In this document: in pieces, positions 8,068 through 16,395 of the stretch
Numbering within the stretch: the first letter of the stretch is position 1
Layout of the letters: each line of letters starts with the position of its first letter
Assembly (NCBI RefSeq): GCF_014268815.2
Contig: NZ_JABWRE020000001.1
Coordinates: 1,679,001 to 1,743,000, forward strand
DNA: 64,000 nt
Direction of reading: 5' to 3'
From: Pseudomonas urmiensis
Lineage (GTDB): Bacteria; Pseudomonadota; Gammaproteobacteria; Pseudomonadales; Pseudomonadaceae
Position numbers and translations under genes: made by a program
Notes under the pieces: model-generated
The model's input: the letters and a program-made list of their open reading frames with translations, nothing else
The model's database searches: none
What the model was told of the DNA's origin: nothing

Positions 8068-8981
8068 GCGCGGTTCTCCTGGATGGCCTTGACCACGGTA
8101 TCGAGGTTGCGCTTCATCTCCACCTCGTATTTTTCCTTGGTGTATTCGCCGTAGGAAATGTGCGTCAGCGGGTACAGGTGCACGCCGGATTCACGCTGGA
8201 TGGTTTCGACGTAGGCAGAGGGGAAGTCCATCTCCGAGAAGATCACCTTGACGTCCAGTGCCTTGAGCTGGTCGATGGTTTTCTTCAGCTGCGCAGGGCT
8301 GGGTTCGATACCGTGGGCTGGCTCGACCACGGCAGTGACTTCCAGGCCAAAGTCGCGCACCAGGTAGTCATAGGCGGCGTGGATGGTGGCCACGCGAAAC
8401 TCGGCATTGGGCGCCTCGGTTACCTTGGCCAGGGCGTCGGCGCGCAGCTTGCGCAGGCGCTTGGCATAGGCGCGGGCGTTCTGCGTGTAGAACTTGGCGT
8501 TGTCCGGGTCGATCTTGCCCAGCTCGCGGGCGATGTTGTTGACCTGGGCGATGGTGGCGCTGATCGACAGGAAAGTGTGCGGATTGACGACCTTGCCGGC
8601 GCCGCGTGCAGCGATGCCGGTGGCGGCCAGCAGCGGCACGTTGGCGTTCGATTCGATGGTCTTGATCTGCGGTTTTTCGCTGGCGGCGATCATCCGGTCG
8701 GCAAAGTCATCGTGGCCAACGCCATTGAGCACGATCACGTCCAGGGTGCCGATGCGCTTGATGTCTTCGGCGCGCGGCTCGTAGGCGTGTGGATTGAACC
8801 CGGCCGGAATCAGCGGCACCACCTCGGCCTTGTCGCCGACGATGTTGCTTACGTAGCTGTAGTAAGGGTGCAGGGTGATGCCGATTCGCAGGGGTTTGCC
8901 GTTCTCGGCCTGGGCCAGGGCCGGCAGGGCGCAGGCCAGGAGCAGGGCGAAGACGCGGCGAACGAAGACGGAGCGCAGCAT
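8064..8981 (-). CDS. fpvC: FpvC-like periplasmic metal-binding protein
   Basis: A 305-residue cluster A-I (ZnuA-type) binding protein with signal peptide ending near ALAQA (residue 25). Candidate metal ligands are histidines in TLHPYYSY, FNPHAYEP and VNPHTFLS, plus an Asp/Glu near the C-terminal lobe (FSEMDFPS). ATG 8981 has AAGGA upstream. It is separated from the preceding gene by only 15 bases and overlaps the ATPase gene. FpvC in P. aeruginosa (PA2407) acts as a periplasmic iron chelator during ferripyoverdine reduction. Confidence 0.88.
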   Translation of the reverse strand: MLRSVFVRRVFALLLACALPALAQAENGKPLRIGITLHPYYSYVSNIVGDKAEVVPLIPAGFNPHAYEPRAEDIKRIGTLDVIVLNGVGHDDFADRMIAASEKPQIKTIESNANVPLLAATGIAARGAGKVVNPHTFLSISATIAQVNNIARELGKIDPDNAKFYTQNARAYAKRLRKLRADALAKVTEAPNAEFRVATIHAAYDYLVRDFGLEVTAVVEPAHGIEPSPAQLKKTIDQLKALDVKVIFSEMDFPSAYVETIQRESGVHLYPLTHISYGEYTKEKYEVEMKRNLDTVVKAIQENRA

Positions 8982-8996
8982 GGGGAGTCCTTGGAT

Positions 8997-9566
8997 TCAG
9001 TGACGGTGTTGGCGGGTGACCCCGGCGTCGTAGTGGCTGACGATTTGCTGCCAGCCGGCGGCGATCAGTGCTTCCTGGCCCAGATCGTCCGGCACCAGCG
9101 CTGCGCTGTCGCGACGCAGCCAGACGTCGGCCTGGCCATCGGCGTTAGCCGGCAGGATCAGCAGGAAGCTGCCGGCTACCTGGGCATCCTGGCTGCTTCC
9201 CAGGTAGGCGCCGGCGGCAAGCCACTGCCACTGATGACGGCCACGGCTGTCGCTGCTGGCATCGTTGACGAAGGGCGGCAGGCCCTCTTCAGCGAGCGCG
9301 GTGACCGTTGGCGCTGCAGTGTTTTCTTCACGCAGCATCTGGATCTCGTCAAACGCTACCCACAGGTCTGTGAAAACACCTTGTTCGGCGGCATTCAGGT
9401 CGCGGCGGGCATCGATCTGGTGGTTGGCGATGCTGACCTCGTCCTCGCGTTCGCCGCGCAGCCCGACCACGGTGGCCGCCAGCAGCACGATCAACAATGC
9501 GCTCAGCAGCACATACAGCGTTTCATGCCCGGCACCGGCCGGGCGGATGACCTGGGCGCGGCTCAT
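8997..9566 (-). CDS. fpvK: FpvK-like membrane-anchored periplasmic protein (DUF6162)
   Basis: A 189-residue protein with one N-terminal membrane helix (about residues 18-36, YVLLSALLIVLLAATVVGL) and a large periplasmic domain ending in a His-rich tail (TRQHRH). The four-base overlap with the preceding gene and its place between the FpvJ-like and FpvC-like genes match PA2406. In P. aeruginosa FpvGHJK form the inner-membrane complex that helps reduce ferripyoverdine. The specific role of this subunit is unclear. No enzyme motif is visible. Confidence 0.8.
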   Translation of the reverse strand: MSRAQVIRPAGAGHETLYVLLSALLIVLLAATVVGLRGEREDEVSIANHQIDARRDLNAAEQGVFTDLWVAFDEIQMLREENTAAPTVTALAEEGLPPFVNDASSDSRGRHQWQWLAAGAYLGSSQDAQVAGSFLLILPANADGQADVWLRRDSAALVPDDLGQEALIAAGWQQIVSHYDAGVTRQHRH

Positions 9567-9883
9567 GGCTCGCCTATATCGGCATAGTCGACTTCAACCA
9601 CATGGCCCGGGCCGGCATCGAACAGCACGTAGAACTCGCCGTCGGGGCGCTTGAAGGTCAGGGTCGAGTCATCGCCCAGTTTGCTGCCGACCAGCACCTG
9701 CTCGTCATAGCCGATGACATCCAAGGTCACACCCGGTGCGCCGCTGCCATCGGAGAAACCGCCGGTGCATTTGATCTGGTCGCTGCCGACCGGCTCGCAT
9801 TCGCACATCGGGTTGTGCGCCAGGGCAGGGGCGGCAGCGACGAGCAGCAGGGGCAGGGCCAGCCTGCGCATCAGGTGTTTCAT
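9563..9883 (-). CDS. fpvJ: FpvJ-like small periplasmic protein
   Basis: A 106-residue protein with a clear signal peptide (Arg near the start, hydrophobic core, cleavage after ALA near residue 22). The mature N-terminus is HNPMCECEPVGSD, with a CxC pair and another Cys in IKCTGG, a possible redox or metal site. It overlaps both neighbours by four bases. Position corresponds to PA2405 (FpvJ) in the ferripyoverdine dissociation operon. Its biochemical role is not known to me. Confidence 0.82.
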   Translation of the reverse strand: MKHLMRRLALPLLLVAAAPALAHNPMCECEPVGSDQIKCTGGFSDGSGAPGVTLDVIGYDEQVLVGSKLGDDSTLTFKRPDGEFYVLFDAGPGHVVEVDYADIGEP

Positions 9884-10419
9884 TTCTTGCCTCCTTGTTT
9901 TTCGAGCCAGGCCACAGTGGCCGGCGATGCTTTGGCCAGCGCCACCGGCGCCTGGTGCATGCTGCCGTCCCAGCCTTCGATGGTGATCCAGATCTGCGCA
10001 TCAGGTTTGGTGCGCGGGGGCACCGGCAGTGAGGTCGCCATGCGGTACGGTGCGCCAAAGAAGATGGTGCCCGCAGCGCGCAGGCTGCGCGGCTTGCCTA
10101 TGCGCAGGTAAACCGCCTTGACGTCCTTGAGGCAGGCTTTGCACAGCGCTGCGTTGAACAGTTTGAAATAGCCTGCCGGACCGTCCGCCCTGGGCGCTTC
10201 ATCGCGCATTTCGGCCAGATCCAGGGTGTACGGGCCGACCTGGATGGCGCTTTGCTGATTGGCCCCCAGGCCGCTGTCGCCCCGGAACATCGCCGCATCG
10301 GCAAAGTACTTGGGCATAAAGCCCAGCGGAATCAGGATCAGCAGGATGTTCAGGTGAAAGCGCCACTTCAGCCAGAATTGCTTCAACGGGCTTGCGGGCA
10401 GGGCTTGGGCCTTGCTCAT
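9880..10419 (-). CDS. fpvH: FpvH-like inner-membrane protein
   Basis: A 179-residue protein with one hydrophobic helix near residues 20-40 (HLNILLILIPLGFMPKYF) and a periplasmic domain containing a CKAC cysteine pair. It overlaps the PepSY gene upstream and the small FpvJ-like gene downstream, each by four bases. Position and size match PA2404 (FpvH), shown in P. aeruginosa to contribute to iron release from ferripyoverdine. The CxxC pair could serve redox or haem/metal chemistry; that is my inference. Confidence 0.82.
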   Translation of the reverse strand: MSKAQALPASPLKQFWLKWRFHLNILLILIPLGFMPKYFADAAMFRGDSGLGANQQSAIQVGPYTLDLAEMRDEAPRADGPAGYFKLFNAALCKACLKDVKAVYLRIGKPRSLRAAGTIFFGAPYRMATSLPVPPRTKPDAQIWITIEGWDGSMHQAPVALAKASPATVAWLEKQGGKK

Positions 10420-11621
10420 GGCTGGACCTCCACAGGGGTTTCAACGCGTGCTTTACGTGAGGCAGGTGCACGTTCGCTGCGCTTGAGGGCGGCGGCGGTC
10501 GCCTGGGCGGTGCGCTTGGTCCAGATCAGCAGGCCGCTGAGGACCATCAAGGTCAGGACCAGGCCGAAGAAGAACCAGACCAGCTTGATGGCCAGGCCGC
10601 CAAAGTCGCCGGTGTGCAGCGGGCGCATCGATTCGGTGACGAACTCCAGGGTCGAGCGGTCCTCGAGCAGGAACTTACTGTCGACGGTGCGCGTGTAGGG
10701 GTTGACCGCGGCGGTCTGGTACATCAGCGGATACCAGCCGCGACCGCCCATGCTGACATGGCTATAGGACGTCGCGGGCATCATGATAAAGCTGATATCC
10801 AGGCCCGGGATGGCGGTGGTTGCAATGCGCGCAGCCTCATCCAGGTCAATGCGTGGCGCCGGGCTGCCATCAGCGGTCTGCGGCACATCTTCGCGGGAAA
10901 TCACTGGCACCACCGGCTCGGTGGAAATGGTGATGTGATTGTCAGACAGGATCGCCTGGATAAGGAACCAGATACCGGTAATCGAAATGACCGCAATGAA
11001 CCAGATTGACCAGACCCCCGCCAGGCGGTGCACATCACCCCAAAAGATGCGCGAACCGTGGCCGGTGCGCAGCGGCTTGAAAAAGCCTTTCCAGAACTTC
11101 TTGTAGACCACCAGGCCGGTTACCAAGGATGCCAGCATCGGCAGCCCGAGCAGCGATACCAGATACCAGCCCCAGCTAAAGCCGTTGGTGAAGGGCACCA
11201 GCCACCAGCCATGCAACGCGCGAGTGAACGCCTCGAAGTTGAAGTCGGGGACCTTGCCCTGGATAGCACCGGTATAAGGGTTCACATACAGCGTCGGTGT
11301 GGTGCCATCAGGGTTGGTGACATTGGCGGTCAAGGCAAAGTGCGAGCCGTCAGGCTGCACCAGCCTGCGCACGGCCATCTCCGGCTCGGCCTTGTGCATG
11401 GCATCGAGAATCTGCTGGAAGCTCAAGCGCTGGGCGTCGTCACTAGGCTTGCTGGCGCGCACGTCCGGGTTGGCCAGCCAGACGATCTCCTGGCTGACCA
11501 CCGCGAGCATGCCGGTGAAGCACACGATCAGGACAAAGAACCAGATCGGCAGGGCGAGCCAACTGTGCACCAGAAACCACAGCTTGGACTTGGACTTCTT
11601 AGTTTTGGTTGATTGGGCCAT
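10416..11621 (-). CDS. fpvG: FpvG-like PepSY-domain inner-membrane iron reductase
   Basis: A 401-residue PepSY-associated membrane protein with four hydrophobic helices (about residues 17-40, 145-170, 195-220 and 340-365). Conserved histidines lie near them (LVHSW, ALHGWW, DVHRLAG, PLHTGDFG), suggesting haem ligation. It is first in the eight-gene operon and matches PA2403 (FpvG), the inner-membrane protein required to reduce Fe(III) in ferripyoverdine. A Fur-like box lies about 60 bases upstream and a terminator separates it from pvdA, so the operon has its own promoter. Confidence 0.88.
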   Translation of the reverse strand: MAQSTKTKKSKSKLWFLVHSWLALPIWFFVLIVCFTGMLAVVSQEIVWLANPDVRASKPSDDAQRLSFQQILDAMHKAEPEMAVRRLVQPDGSHFALTANVTNPDGTTPTLYVNPYTGAIQGKVPDFNFEAFTRALHGWWLVPFTNGFSWGWYLVSLLGLPMLASLVTGLVVYKKFWKGFFKPLRTGHGSRIFWGDVHRLAGVWSIWFIAVISITGIWFLIQAILSDNHITISTEPVVPVISREDVPQTADGSPAPRIDLDEAARIATTAIPGLDISFIMMPATSYSHVSMGGRGWYPLMYQTAAVNPYTRTVDSKFLLEDRSTLEFVTESMRPLHTGDFGGLAIKLVWFFFGLVLTLMVLSGLLIWTKRTAQATAAALKRSERAPASRKARVETPVEVQP

Positions 11622-11683
11622 CGGTCATCTTCTGAAAATGAGGGTCGAGCGCATGCTCAACCTGTAAGGCTGCATTATTAAGG

Positions 11684-11702
11684 ACGAATGAGAATCAAAA
11701 TC
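11684..11702 (-). promoter_or_regulatory. Fur-box-like sequence upstream of fpv operon
   Basis: Read on the minus strand, the 19 bases match the Fur consensus at 12 of 19 positions, including TGAT and TCATT in the core. It lies 63-81 bases before the fpvG-like start, inside an AT-rich patch. Iron repression of the operon is therefore likely but inferred. Confidence 0.55.
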
Positions 11703-11740
11703 CTGCCTTTTTAAATGCAAGCAAATGTTTCAGAAAGCGC

Positions 11741-11775
11741 AAGCCGGCATGCGCGTTGAGGCGACATGCCGGCTT
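11741..11775 (-). terminator. Hairpin terminator after pvdA
   Basis: AAGCCGGCATG and its exact reverse complement CATGCCGGCTT form an 11-bp stem with a 13-base loop, 22 bases beyond the pvdA stop. It separates pvdA from the downstream fpv operon on the same strand. Confidence 0.7.
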
Positions 11776-11796
11776 GAGGCCCAGCGTCAGGGCGGT

Positions 11797-13122
11797 TCAG
11801 GCACCGGTCAGGGCGGCTAGCGGTTGTGCATTGCCTTGTCGGGCCAGATCCTTGTACAGCGCCTGGCCGATTTCTGCGGCCCTTGCCGGCAACACCGAGA
11901 GCAGGGTGTCGCTCAGGCCGTGGGTGGTCTCGCAGAAGCCTTGCAGGTAGACCGACGCTTGCAGGTCCGGGCTTGCCAGCAGGCGGTAGTTGCGGTCGGC
12001 GCTGAAGTCATCCAGATAGCCTTCCAGCGGCGCCAGCAACTCGCGGTGCGAGCGACGCTCATAGCCGGTGGCGAGGATGACCGCATCGTAGCGGTGGGTC
12101 TGCTGATGGCCGGTAGCCAGGTCACGCAAAGTCAACTCGATGCCATCGCGCGTCGCCACGACCGCTTCGACATTGCGTCGGCATAGCACGTTATGCCGGA
12201 ACTGGTGGGAAACCTTCTGCCGATAGAGGATGCCGTAGATGCGATCGATCAGATCCAGGTCGACCACCGAGTAGTTGGTGTTGTGGTATTCGCCGATCAG
12301 TTTGCTGCGTTGCTCGGCCGGTTCGTTATAGACCAGGTCGGTGTAGTCGGGGGCGAAGATCTCGTTGACGAACGGGCTGTCATCGGCGGGCTTCAAAGCG
12401 GTGGCGCGCAGGATCATGTCGACCTTGACCGAGGGGTAGCTGTCATTGAGGTCGATGAAGGCTTCGGCGGCGCTCTGCCCGGAGCCGATCACTGCGATGC
12501 GCATTGGCTTGCCCTCGGTGCAAGGCAGTTTGGCCAGGCTGCTGAGGTACTTGGAGTGGTGAAAGACCCGCGGGTCGTCCTTGAACGCGGTGAACTTCTC
12601 GGGGATCTTCGGCGTGCCGCCGCTGCCGATCACCACCGAGCGGGTGCGCCGGCTATGCTCGCGGCCATTGGCATCACGCGACACCAGGCGCAGGTGTTCG
12701 ACCCGCCCGCCGGTCACTTCAGGCTCGATACGCAACACCTGCTCGCCGTACACCGCTTGGGCCGCAAAGTGCTCGGCTGCCCAGCGCAGGTAGTCGTTGT
12801 ACTCAAGGCGGCAGGGGTAGAAAGTGCCCAGGTTGATGAAGTCGGCCAGACGCTGCTTCTGGTGCAGGTAGTTGACGAAGCTGTAGGGACTGGTGGGGTT
12901 GCGCAGCGAGACCAGGTCCTTGAGGAAGGAAATCTGCAGCTCGCTTTGGGTGGCCAGGGTGTCACCGTGCCAGCGGTAATCGTGTTGCTTGTCGATGAAC
13001 AGCGCATCGAGCGCGTGGCCTTGGCTTTGGGCAAGCTCTTCCAGGGCGATGGCCAGGGCCAGGTTGGAAGGGCCGAAGCCCACGCCGATCAGGTCTTTGA
13101 TTGTTTCTGGGGTCTGGCTCAT
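11797..13122 (-). CDS. pvdA: L-ornithine N5-monooxygenase of pyoverdine synthesis
   Basis: A 441-residue flavin N-hydroxylase. The FAD site is GVGFGPSNLALA at residues 13-24, the NADPH site is around GSGQSAAEAF, and the LATGYERR segment is the family's third signature. It hydroxylates the side-chain nitrogen of ornithine, using FAD, NADPH and oxygen, to make the hydroxamate precursor of pyoverdine. Length equals typical PvdA. A PvdS-type promoter lies 73-96 bases upstream and a strong hairpin follows, so it is a single-gene iron-starvation transcript. Confidence 0.95.
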   Translation of the reverse strand: MSQTPETIKDLIGVGFGPSNLALAIALEELAQSQGHALDALFIDKQHDYRWHGDTLATQSELQISFLKDLVSLRNPTSPYSFVNYLHQKQRLADFINLGTFYPCRLEYNDYLRWAAEHFAAQAVYGEQVLRIEPEVTGGRVEHLRLVSRDANGREHSRRTRSVVIGSGGTPKIPEKFTAFKDDPRVFHHSKYLSSLAKLPCTEGKPMRIAVIGSGQSAAEAFIDLNDSYPSVKVDMILRATALKPADDSPFVNEIFAPDYTDLVYNEPAEQRSKLIGEYHNTNYSVVDLDLIDRIYGILYRQKVSHQFRHNVLCRRNVEAVVATRDGIELTLRDLATGHQQTHRYDAVILATGYERRSHRELLAPLEGYLDDFSADRNYRLLASPDLQASVYLQGFCETTHGLSDTLLSVLPARAAEIGQALYKDLARQGNAQPLAALTGA

Positions 13123-13194
13123 GGCTGCGATTCCCTAAAGTTCGAATGTGGACGCCTGCCGGGGTCCGGCTCCTGCGCCTGATACACACTTGGA

Positions 13195-13218
13195 ACGAGC
13201 CAGCTTTCAGGGAATTTA
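13195..13218 (-). promoter_or_regulatory. PvdS-type iron-starvation promoter of pvdA
   Basis: On the minus strand, TAAAT (13218-13214), exactly sixteen bases, then CGT (13197-13195): a full match to the PvdS iron-starvation box TAAAT-N16-CGT. It lies 73 bases before the pvdA start and is followed by CCC after TAAAT as in classic boxes. Confidence 0.85.
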
Positions 13219-13318
13219 ACCGACGACTGTTGCCTGGATGGGCTTGCGCCCTCAAGAACTGCACCGCCCGGCCGATAAGTGAGTCAACGCAAGGACCACC
13301 TCAAGGCAGGTTAAGAAC

Positions 13319-13753
13319 ATGGTTGGAATTACTGCAGTTACCATCAACAGTAATGCTTCGCTTGAGGCCGCGGCGAAAACCGCTCAGGTAAGCGAAGCCG
13401 AGCAGGGTGAGAAAGCGGGCGCAACCACCCAGGCAGACCTGGGCAAAGTCGCCGGTGGCGGCCAGGCGCCGGCAGCAGGCGCCAGTGAAGAAAGCAGTGA
13501 GCCTGCGCACATCAAGCAGTTGCGCGAGATGATCAAGCAGCTGCAAAAGCAGATGGCCGAGGAACAGAAGCAACTGGCTGATCTGATGGCGCAGAACACG
13601 GACGATACCGTCAAGTTGGCGGCCGTGACCGCCAAGCAGGCCAGTATCGCCACGCTCAATGGCCAGATCATGGCCGCTACCGCGCAGTTGCTCGAAGCAC
13701 TGAGCAAGACCGGCGGCAGCAGCGCGGGCGGTATGGTCAATACGCAGGCGTGA
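13319..13753 (+). CDS. FlxA-like coiled-coil protein
   Basis: A 144-residue protein with an Ala/Gly-rich N-terminal half and a heptad-patterned coiled coil at about residues 63-100 (IKQLREMIKQLQKQMAEEQKQ), resembling the FlxA-like family. No signal peptide or membrane segment is seen. The ATG at 13319 follows GGCAGGTTAAGAAC, a modest ribosome site. FlxA in E. coli is controlled by flagellar sigma factor, but no flagellar gene is near here. The real function is unknown. Confidence 0.75.
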   Translation: MVGITAVTINSNASLEAAAKTAQVSEAEQGEKAGATTQADLGKVAGGGQAPAAGASEESSEPAHIKQLREMIKQLQKQMAEEQKQLADLMAQNTDDTVKLAAVTAKQASIATLNGQIMAATAQLLEALSKTGGSSAGGMVNTQA

Positions 13754-13762
13754 CAGCCGATT

Positions 13763-13781
13763 CGGGCCGCCGGGCGGCCCG
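13763..13781. terminator. GC-rich hairpin between convergent genes
   Basis: CGGGCCGCC-G-GGCGGCCCG forms a perfect 9-bp stem with a very short loop, ten bases after the FlxA-like stop and before the convergent PBP7 gene end. It could terminate both. Confidence 0.55.
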
Positions 13782-13804
13782 TGTGCACAGGGTGCGCGAC
13801 AGGC

Positions 13805-14725
13805 TCAGTCCGCCGCCACGCGATTGCGCCGCTCAGCCTTGTACTGCATGGCCACCGCAGGTGCCGGTTTGGCGGCGCCGGTCTCCAGCCACTGGCGCAT
13901 GCGGCTGGCATCGGCAAAGTGGGTGTACTTGCCGAATGCATCGAGAATCACCATCGCGACCGGCCGGTTGTCCATCTTGGTCAGCAGCACCAGGCAGTGC
14001 CCGGCTTCATTGGTAAAGCCGGTCTTGGTCAGCTTGATATCCCAATTGCTCTTGTTGACCAGGTGGTCGGTGTTACGAAAGCCCAGGGTGTAGTTGGGCT
14101 TGCGGAACGCTACGGTTTTTTCGCGGGTGGTCGACAGCTCGCTCAACTGTGGGTACTTGCGCGAAGCCATCAGCAACTTGGCCAGGTCCCGTGCAGTGGA
14201 GACGTTCAAGGTCGACAGGCCGGTGGGTTCGACATACCGGGTGTGGCTCATGCCCAAGCTGCGGGCCTTGGCGTTCATGGCCTTGATGAACGCGTTGTAG
14301 CCGCCTGGGTAATGGTTGGCCAGGCTGTTGGCGGCGCGGTTTTCCGACGACATCAAGGTGATCAGCAAGGTCTCGCGGCGATCGAGCTGGCTGCCCAAGC
14401 GAACGCGGGAATAGACGCCCTTCATCTCCGGGTTGTTGGCGATGGTCATGCTGAGCATTTCGTCCATGGGCTGCTTGGCATCGAGCACCACCATCGCGGT
14501 CATCAGCTTGGTGACCGAAGCGATGGGGACCACGCGATCAGCGTGGCTCGAATACAACTCCTTATTGGTGTTCAGGTCGATCAGCAGGGCGCTGCCAGAG
14601 GCCAGGTGCAGTTTCGAAGGGTCGCGTTGAACCTGGGCCGGGGGTTGTGCAGCAGCGGTCGACGGAAGGGTCGCAGTTCCTGTGAGCAACAGCAGCAGGC
14701 TGAGGATGGACAGGGAAGTTTTCAC
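13805..14725 (-). CDS. pbpG: D-alanyl-D-alanine endopeptidase (penicillin-binding protein 7)
   Basis: A 306-residue low-molecular-weight penicillin-binding protein of the S11 peptidase group. Active-site motifs are SVTK (in PIASVTKLM), SEN (LMSSENRAA) and KTG (LTKTGFTN). It cleaves D-Ala-meso-diaminopimelate cross-links in periplasmic murein. I chose GTG at 14725, which gives a conventional signal peptide ([15 protein letters not shown]) with AGTGAG upstream. Extending to 14779 adds a non-signal leader. It stands alone and converges with the FlxA-like gene. Confidence 0.9.
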   Translation of the reverse strand: MKTSLSILSLLLLLTGTATLPSTAAAQPPAQVQRDPSKLHLASGSALLIDLNTNKELYSSHADRVVPIASVTKLMTAMVVLDAKQPMDEMLSMTIANNPEMKGVYSRVRLGSQLDRRETLLITLMSSENRAANSLANHYPGGYNAFIKAMNAKARSLGMSHTRYVEPTGLSTLNVSTARDLAKLLMASRKYPQLSELSTTREKTVAFRKPNYTLGFRNTDHLVNKSNWDIKLTKTGFTNEAGHCLVLLTKMDNRPVAMVILDAFGKYTHFADASRMRQWLETGAAKPAPAVAMQYKAERRNRVAAD

Positions 14726-15061
14726 GTTGAGGCTCACTAAAAGTTGGTATGTCGTTGGCTGTGCAAGGGTTTCCCCCAAAAAACCGTTGCATTGTGGAGT
14801 ATGGTCGAAGTGCTGTCGATTGCTCGCTCAGAGCCGGCCATGAAATGAAAAAAGCTTCATGCTGGATCGGTTCTTCAGACGCCGTTCGTCGTCTGATCTT
14901 TTGCTTGGCGGGTGTTGGTTTGCGGCTCATCGCGGGGCAAGCCCGTTCCTGTAAGCCTGCGCTGAGCCTATGCCTGGCCTGCGATGAACTGAGGCGCGCC
15001 GGTGGCGCTGTCTGCTAGGCTGCGTAATCGATTCAGTGACGGTCAAGGAGTAACCCTGGCG
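14726..15061. other. Intergenic region between divergent pbpG and AroE-like gene
   Basis: This 336-base gap separates the divergent pbpG and AroE-like genes and should hold both promoters. Its left 120 bases are comparatively AT-rich. A single REP-like element lies at 14924-14955. I see no convincing gene in it. Confidence 0.6.
14924..14955 (+). repeat. REP element (single copy)
   Basis: It contains TCATCGCGGGGCAAGCCCG followed by TTCCTGTA, the core of the P. putida-type REP found also at 38.2, 46.4 and 61.4 kb in this window. Here it is unpaired. Confidence 0.75.
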
Positions 15062-15877
15062 ATGACCCCTAGCAGAGACACCGTACTGTGCATTTCCCTG
15101 GCCGGCCGCCCCGGCACCTTTGGTGTGCGCTTTCACAATCACCTCTACCAGCAGTTGGGGCTGGATTACTACTACAAGGCCATGACCACCCAGGACCTGC
15201 CCGCTGCGGTCGCTGGGATCCGCGCCCTGGGGATCCGCGGCTGTGGGGTGTCGATGCCGTACAAGGAAGCGTGCATGGCCTTGGTCGACGAAATCGATCC
15301 GTCGGCGCAGGCGATCGAATCGGTCAACACCCTGGTCAACAGCAACGGCCATTTGAAGGCCTACAACACCGACTACCTGGCAGTGCGCCAGCTACTTGAG
15401 CAGCATCAGGTGGACCCGGCGACAGCTTTTGCCTTGCGTGGCAGTGGTGGAATGGCCAAGGCCGTGGCCAGCGCCTTGCGTGATGCCGGTTTTCGCGAGG
15501 GGCTCATCGTTGCCCGCAATGAGCAGGCTGGGCGGCAGCTGGCGGATGTCTGTGGTTATCGCTGGCAGGCCGAGCTGGGTGATCTGGCGCCGCCCATGTT
15601 GGTCAACGTGACGCCAATCGGCATGGCTGGCGGGGCTGAGGCCGAGCAGCTGGCATTTGCTGAAACGGCCATTGCCGCAGCCGAGCGAGTGTTCGATGTG
15701 GTCGCGATGCCTGCACTCACGCCACTGGTTCGCAAGGCGCAAGCGCTAGGTAAGCCGGTGATTACCGGGCTTGAGGTGATCGCCTTGCAGGCGCTGGAGC
15801 AGTTCGTGCTGTACACCGGCGTCAGGCCGACAGCTGAGCAGGTCGAATCTGCCATCGAATACGCGCGCGCTACCTGA
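15062..15877 (+). CDS. Shikimate dehydrogenase-like oxidoreductase (AroE/YdiB family)
   Basis: A 271-residue AroE-family protein. The N-terminal substrate domain has CGVSMPYKEA with the catalytic Lys, then SVNTLVN and NTDYLAV with the Asn and Asp that hold shikimate. The nucleotide domain has a glycine-rich GSGGMAKAVASAL loop. ATG 15062 follows AAGGAGTAACCCTGGCG. The glycine motif differs from the GAGGA of housekeeping AroE, so it is probably an accessory paralogue for quinate, shikimate or a related compound. It stands alone between a REP element and a REP pair. Confidence 0.85.
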   Translation: MTPSRDTVLCISLAGRPGTFGVRFHNHLYQQLGLDYYYKAMTTQDLPAAVAGIRALGIRGCGVSMPYKEACMALVDEIDPSAQAIESVNTLVNSNGHLKAYNTDYLAVRQLLEQHQVDPATAFALRGSGGMAKAVASALRDAGFREGLIVARNEQAGRQLADVCGYRWQAELGDLAPPMLVNVTPIGMAGGAEAEQLAFAETAIAAAERVFDVVAMPALTPLVRKAQALGKPVITGLEVIALQALEQFVLYTGVRPTAEQVESAIEYARAT

Positions 15878-15897
15878 ATACTTAAACCGCCCGTTAT

Positions 15898-16030
15898 GGG
15901 GCCGCTTCGCGCCCGTTCGCGGGCGAGCCCGCTCCCACAGGTACAGCGCCGTTCTCTAGATTGGCGCTGTACCTGTGGAAGCGGGCTTGTCGGGACGCCG
16001 AACCGCCGCGAAGGGCCGCGAAGCGGCCCC
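15898..16030. repeat. Inverted REP pair
   Basis: Begins GGGGCCGCTTCGC and ends with the exact reverse complement GCGAAGCGGCCCC. Inner segments GCCCGCTCCCACAGGTACAG and CTGTACCTGTGGAAGCGGGC are also nearly complementary, so the 133 bases form a long imperfect hairpin. It sits between convergent genes and may stabilise or terminate transcripts. Confidence 0.8.
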
Positions 16031-16045
16031 AATTAGTGGGCGATA

Positions 16046-16294
16046 TCATGGCGTTCGTCTATCACCATCGAGCTTCTGATCCACCAGCCATTTGCCGTGG
16101 GCCAGAGACGCATGCTGGGCGTTGTTCAGATCAGACAGCAAGGCCATTTTCAGCGGAAGCGCCAAGCGCCTGCTGGTGTGGCCTTCAGGGTCGGTGATCA
16201 GGCATCCAGCGGCGTAGGGCAGGGGTGACCCAGGGTGGGCCATGACGCTGGCAGTGATGGTGTGGTCGCGGTATTCACAGTGAAGGGTTTGCAT
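16046..16294 (-). CDS. Small conserved hypothetical protein
   Basis: An 82-residue soluble protein with no signal peptide or membrane helix. Central residues LITDPEGHTSRRLALPL look like a short beta-rich domain. The reading frame starts with ATG at 16294 preceded by GGTAAGGAC. It lies downstream of gloA on the same strand, with a hairpin between them, and converges on the REP pair. I do not recognise a function; proteins of this size are common in Pseudomonas. Confidence 0.65.
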   Translation of the reverse strand: MQTLHCEYRDHTITASVMAHPGSPLPYAAGCLITDPEGHTSRRLALPLKMALLSDLNNAQHASLAHGKWLVDQKLDGDRRTP

Positions 16295-16307
16295 CGTCCT
16301 TACCTCG

Positions 16308-16343
16308 CTGTGGTGTGGAAGCGGTTACTTCCATATACCACAG
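16308..16343 (-). terminator. Possible hairpin between gloA and downstream small gene
   Basis: CTGTGGT pairs with ACCACAG, and inside them GGAAG pairs with CTTCC. The structure lies 53 bases past the gloA stop and just before the start of the small gene. No clear T-tract follows, so it could be an attenuator or an mRNA end. Confidence 0.35.
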
Positions 16344-16395
16344 CAAGGGGCCGGTAGTTCCCGGCCCGACGAGCGCGCCCAGGCGGGCGGCGTGC

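Noticed and set aside
8160..9587. Long plus-strand frame opposite the FpvC/FpvK-like genes
   Set aside because: The minus strand carries signal peptides, binding-protein motifs and overlapping genes; the plus frame has no motif or ribosome site.
15898..16030. Possible CRISPR or small RNA because of repeated hairpins
   Set aside because: There are only two inverted REP arms without regular spacers, matching REP pairs elsewhere in the window.
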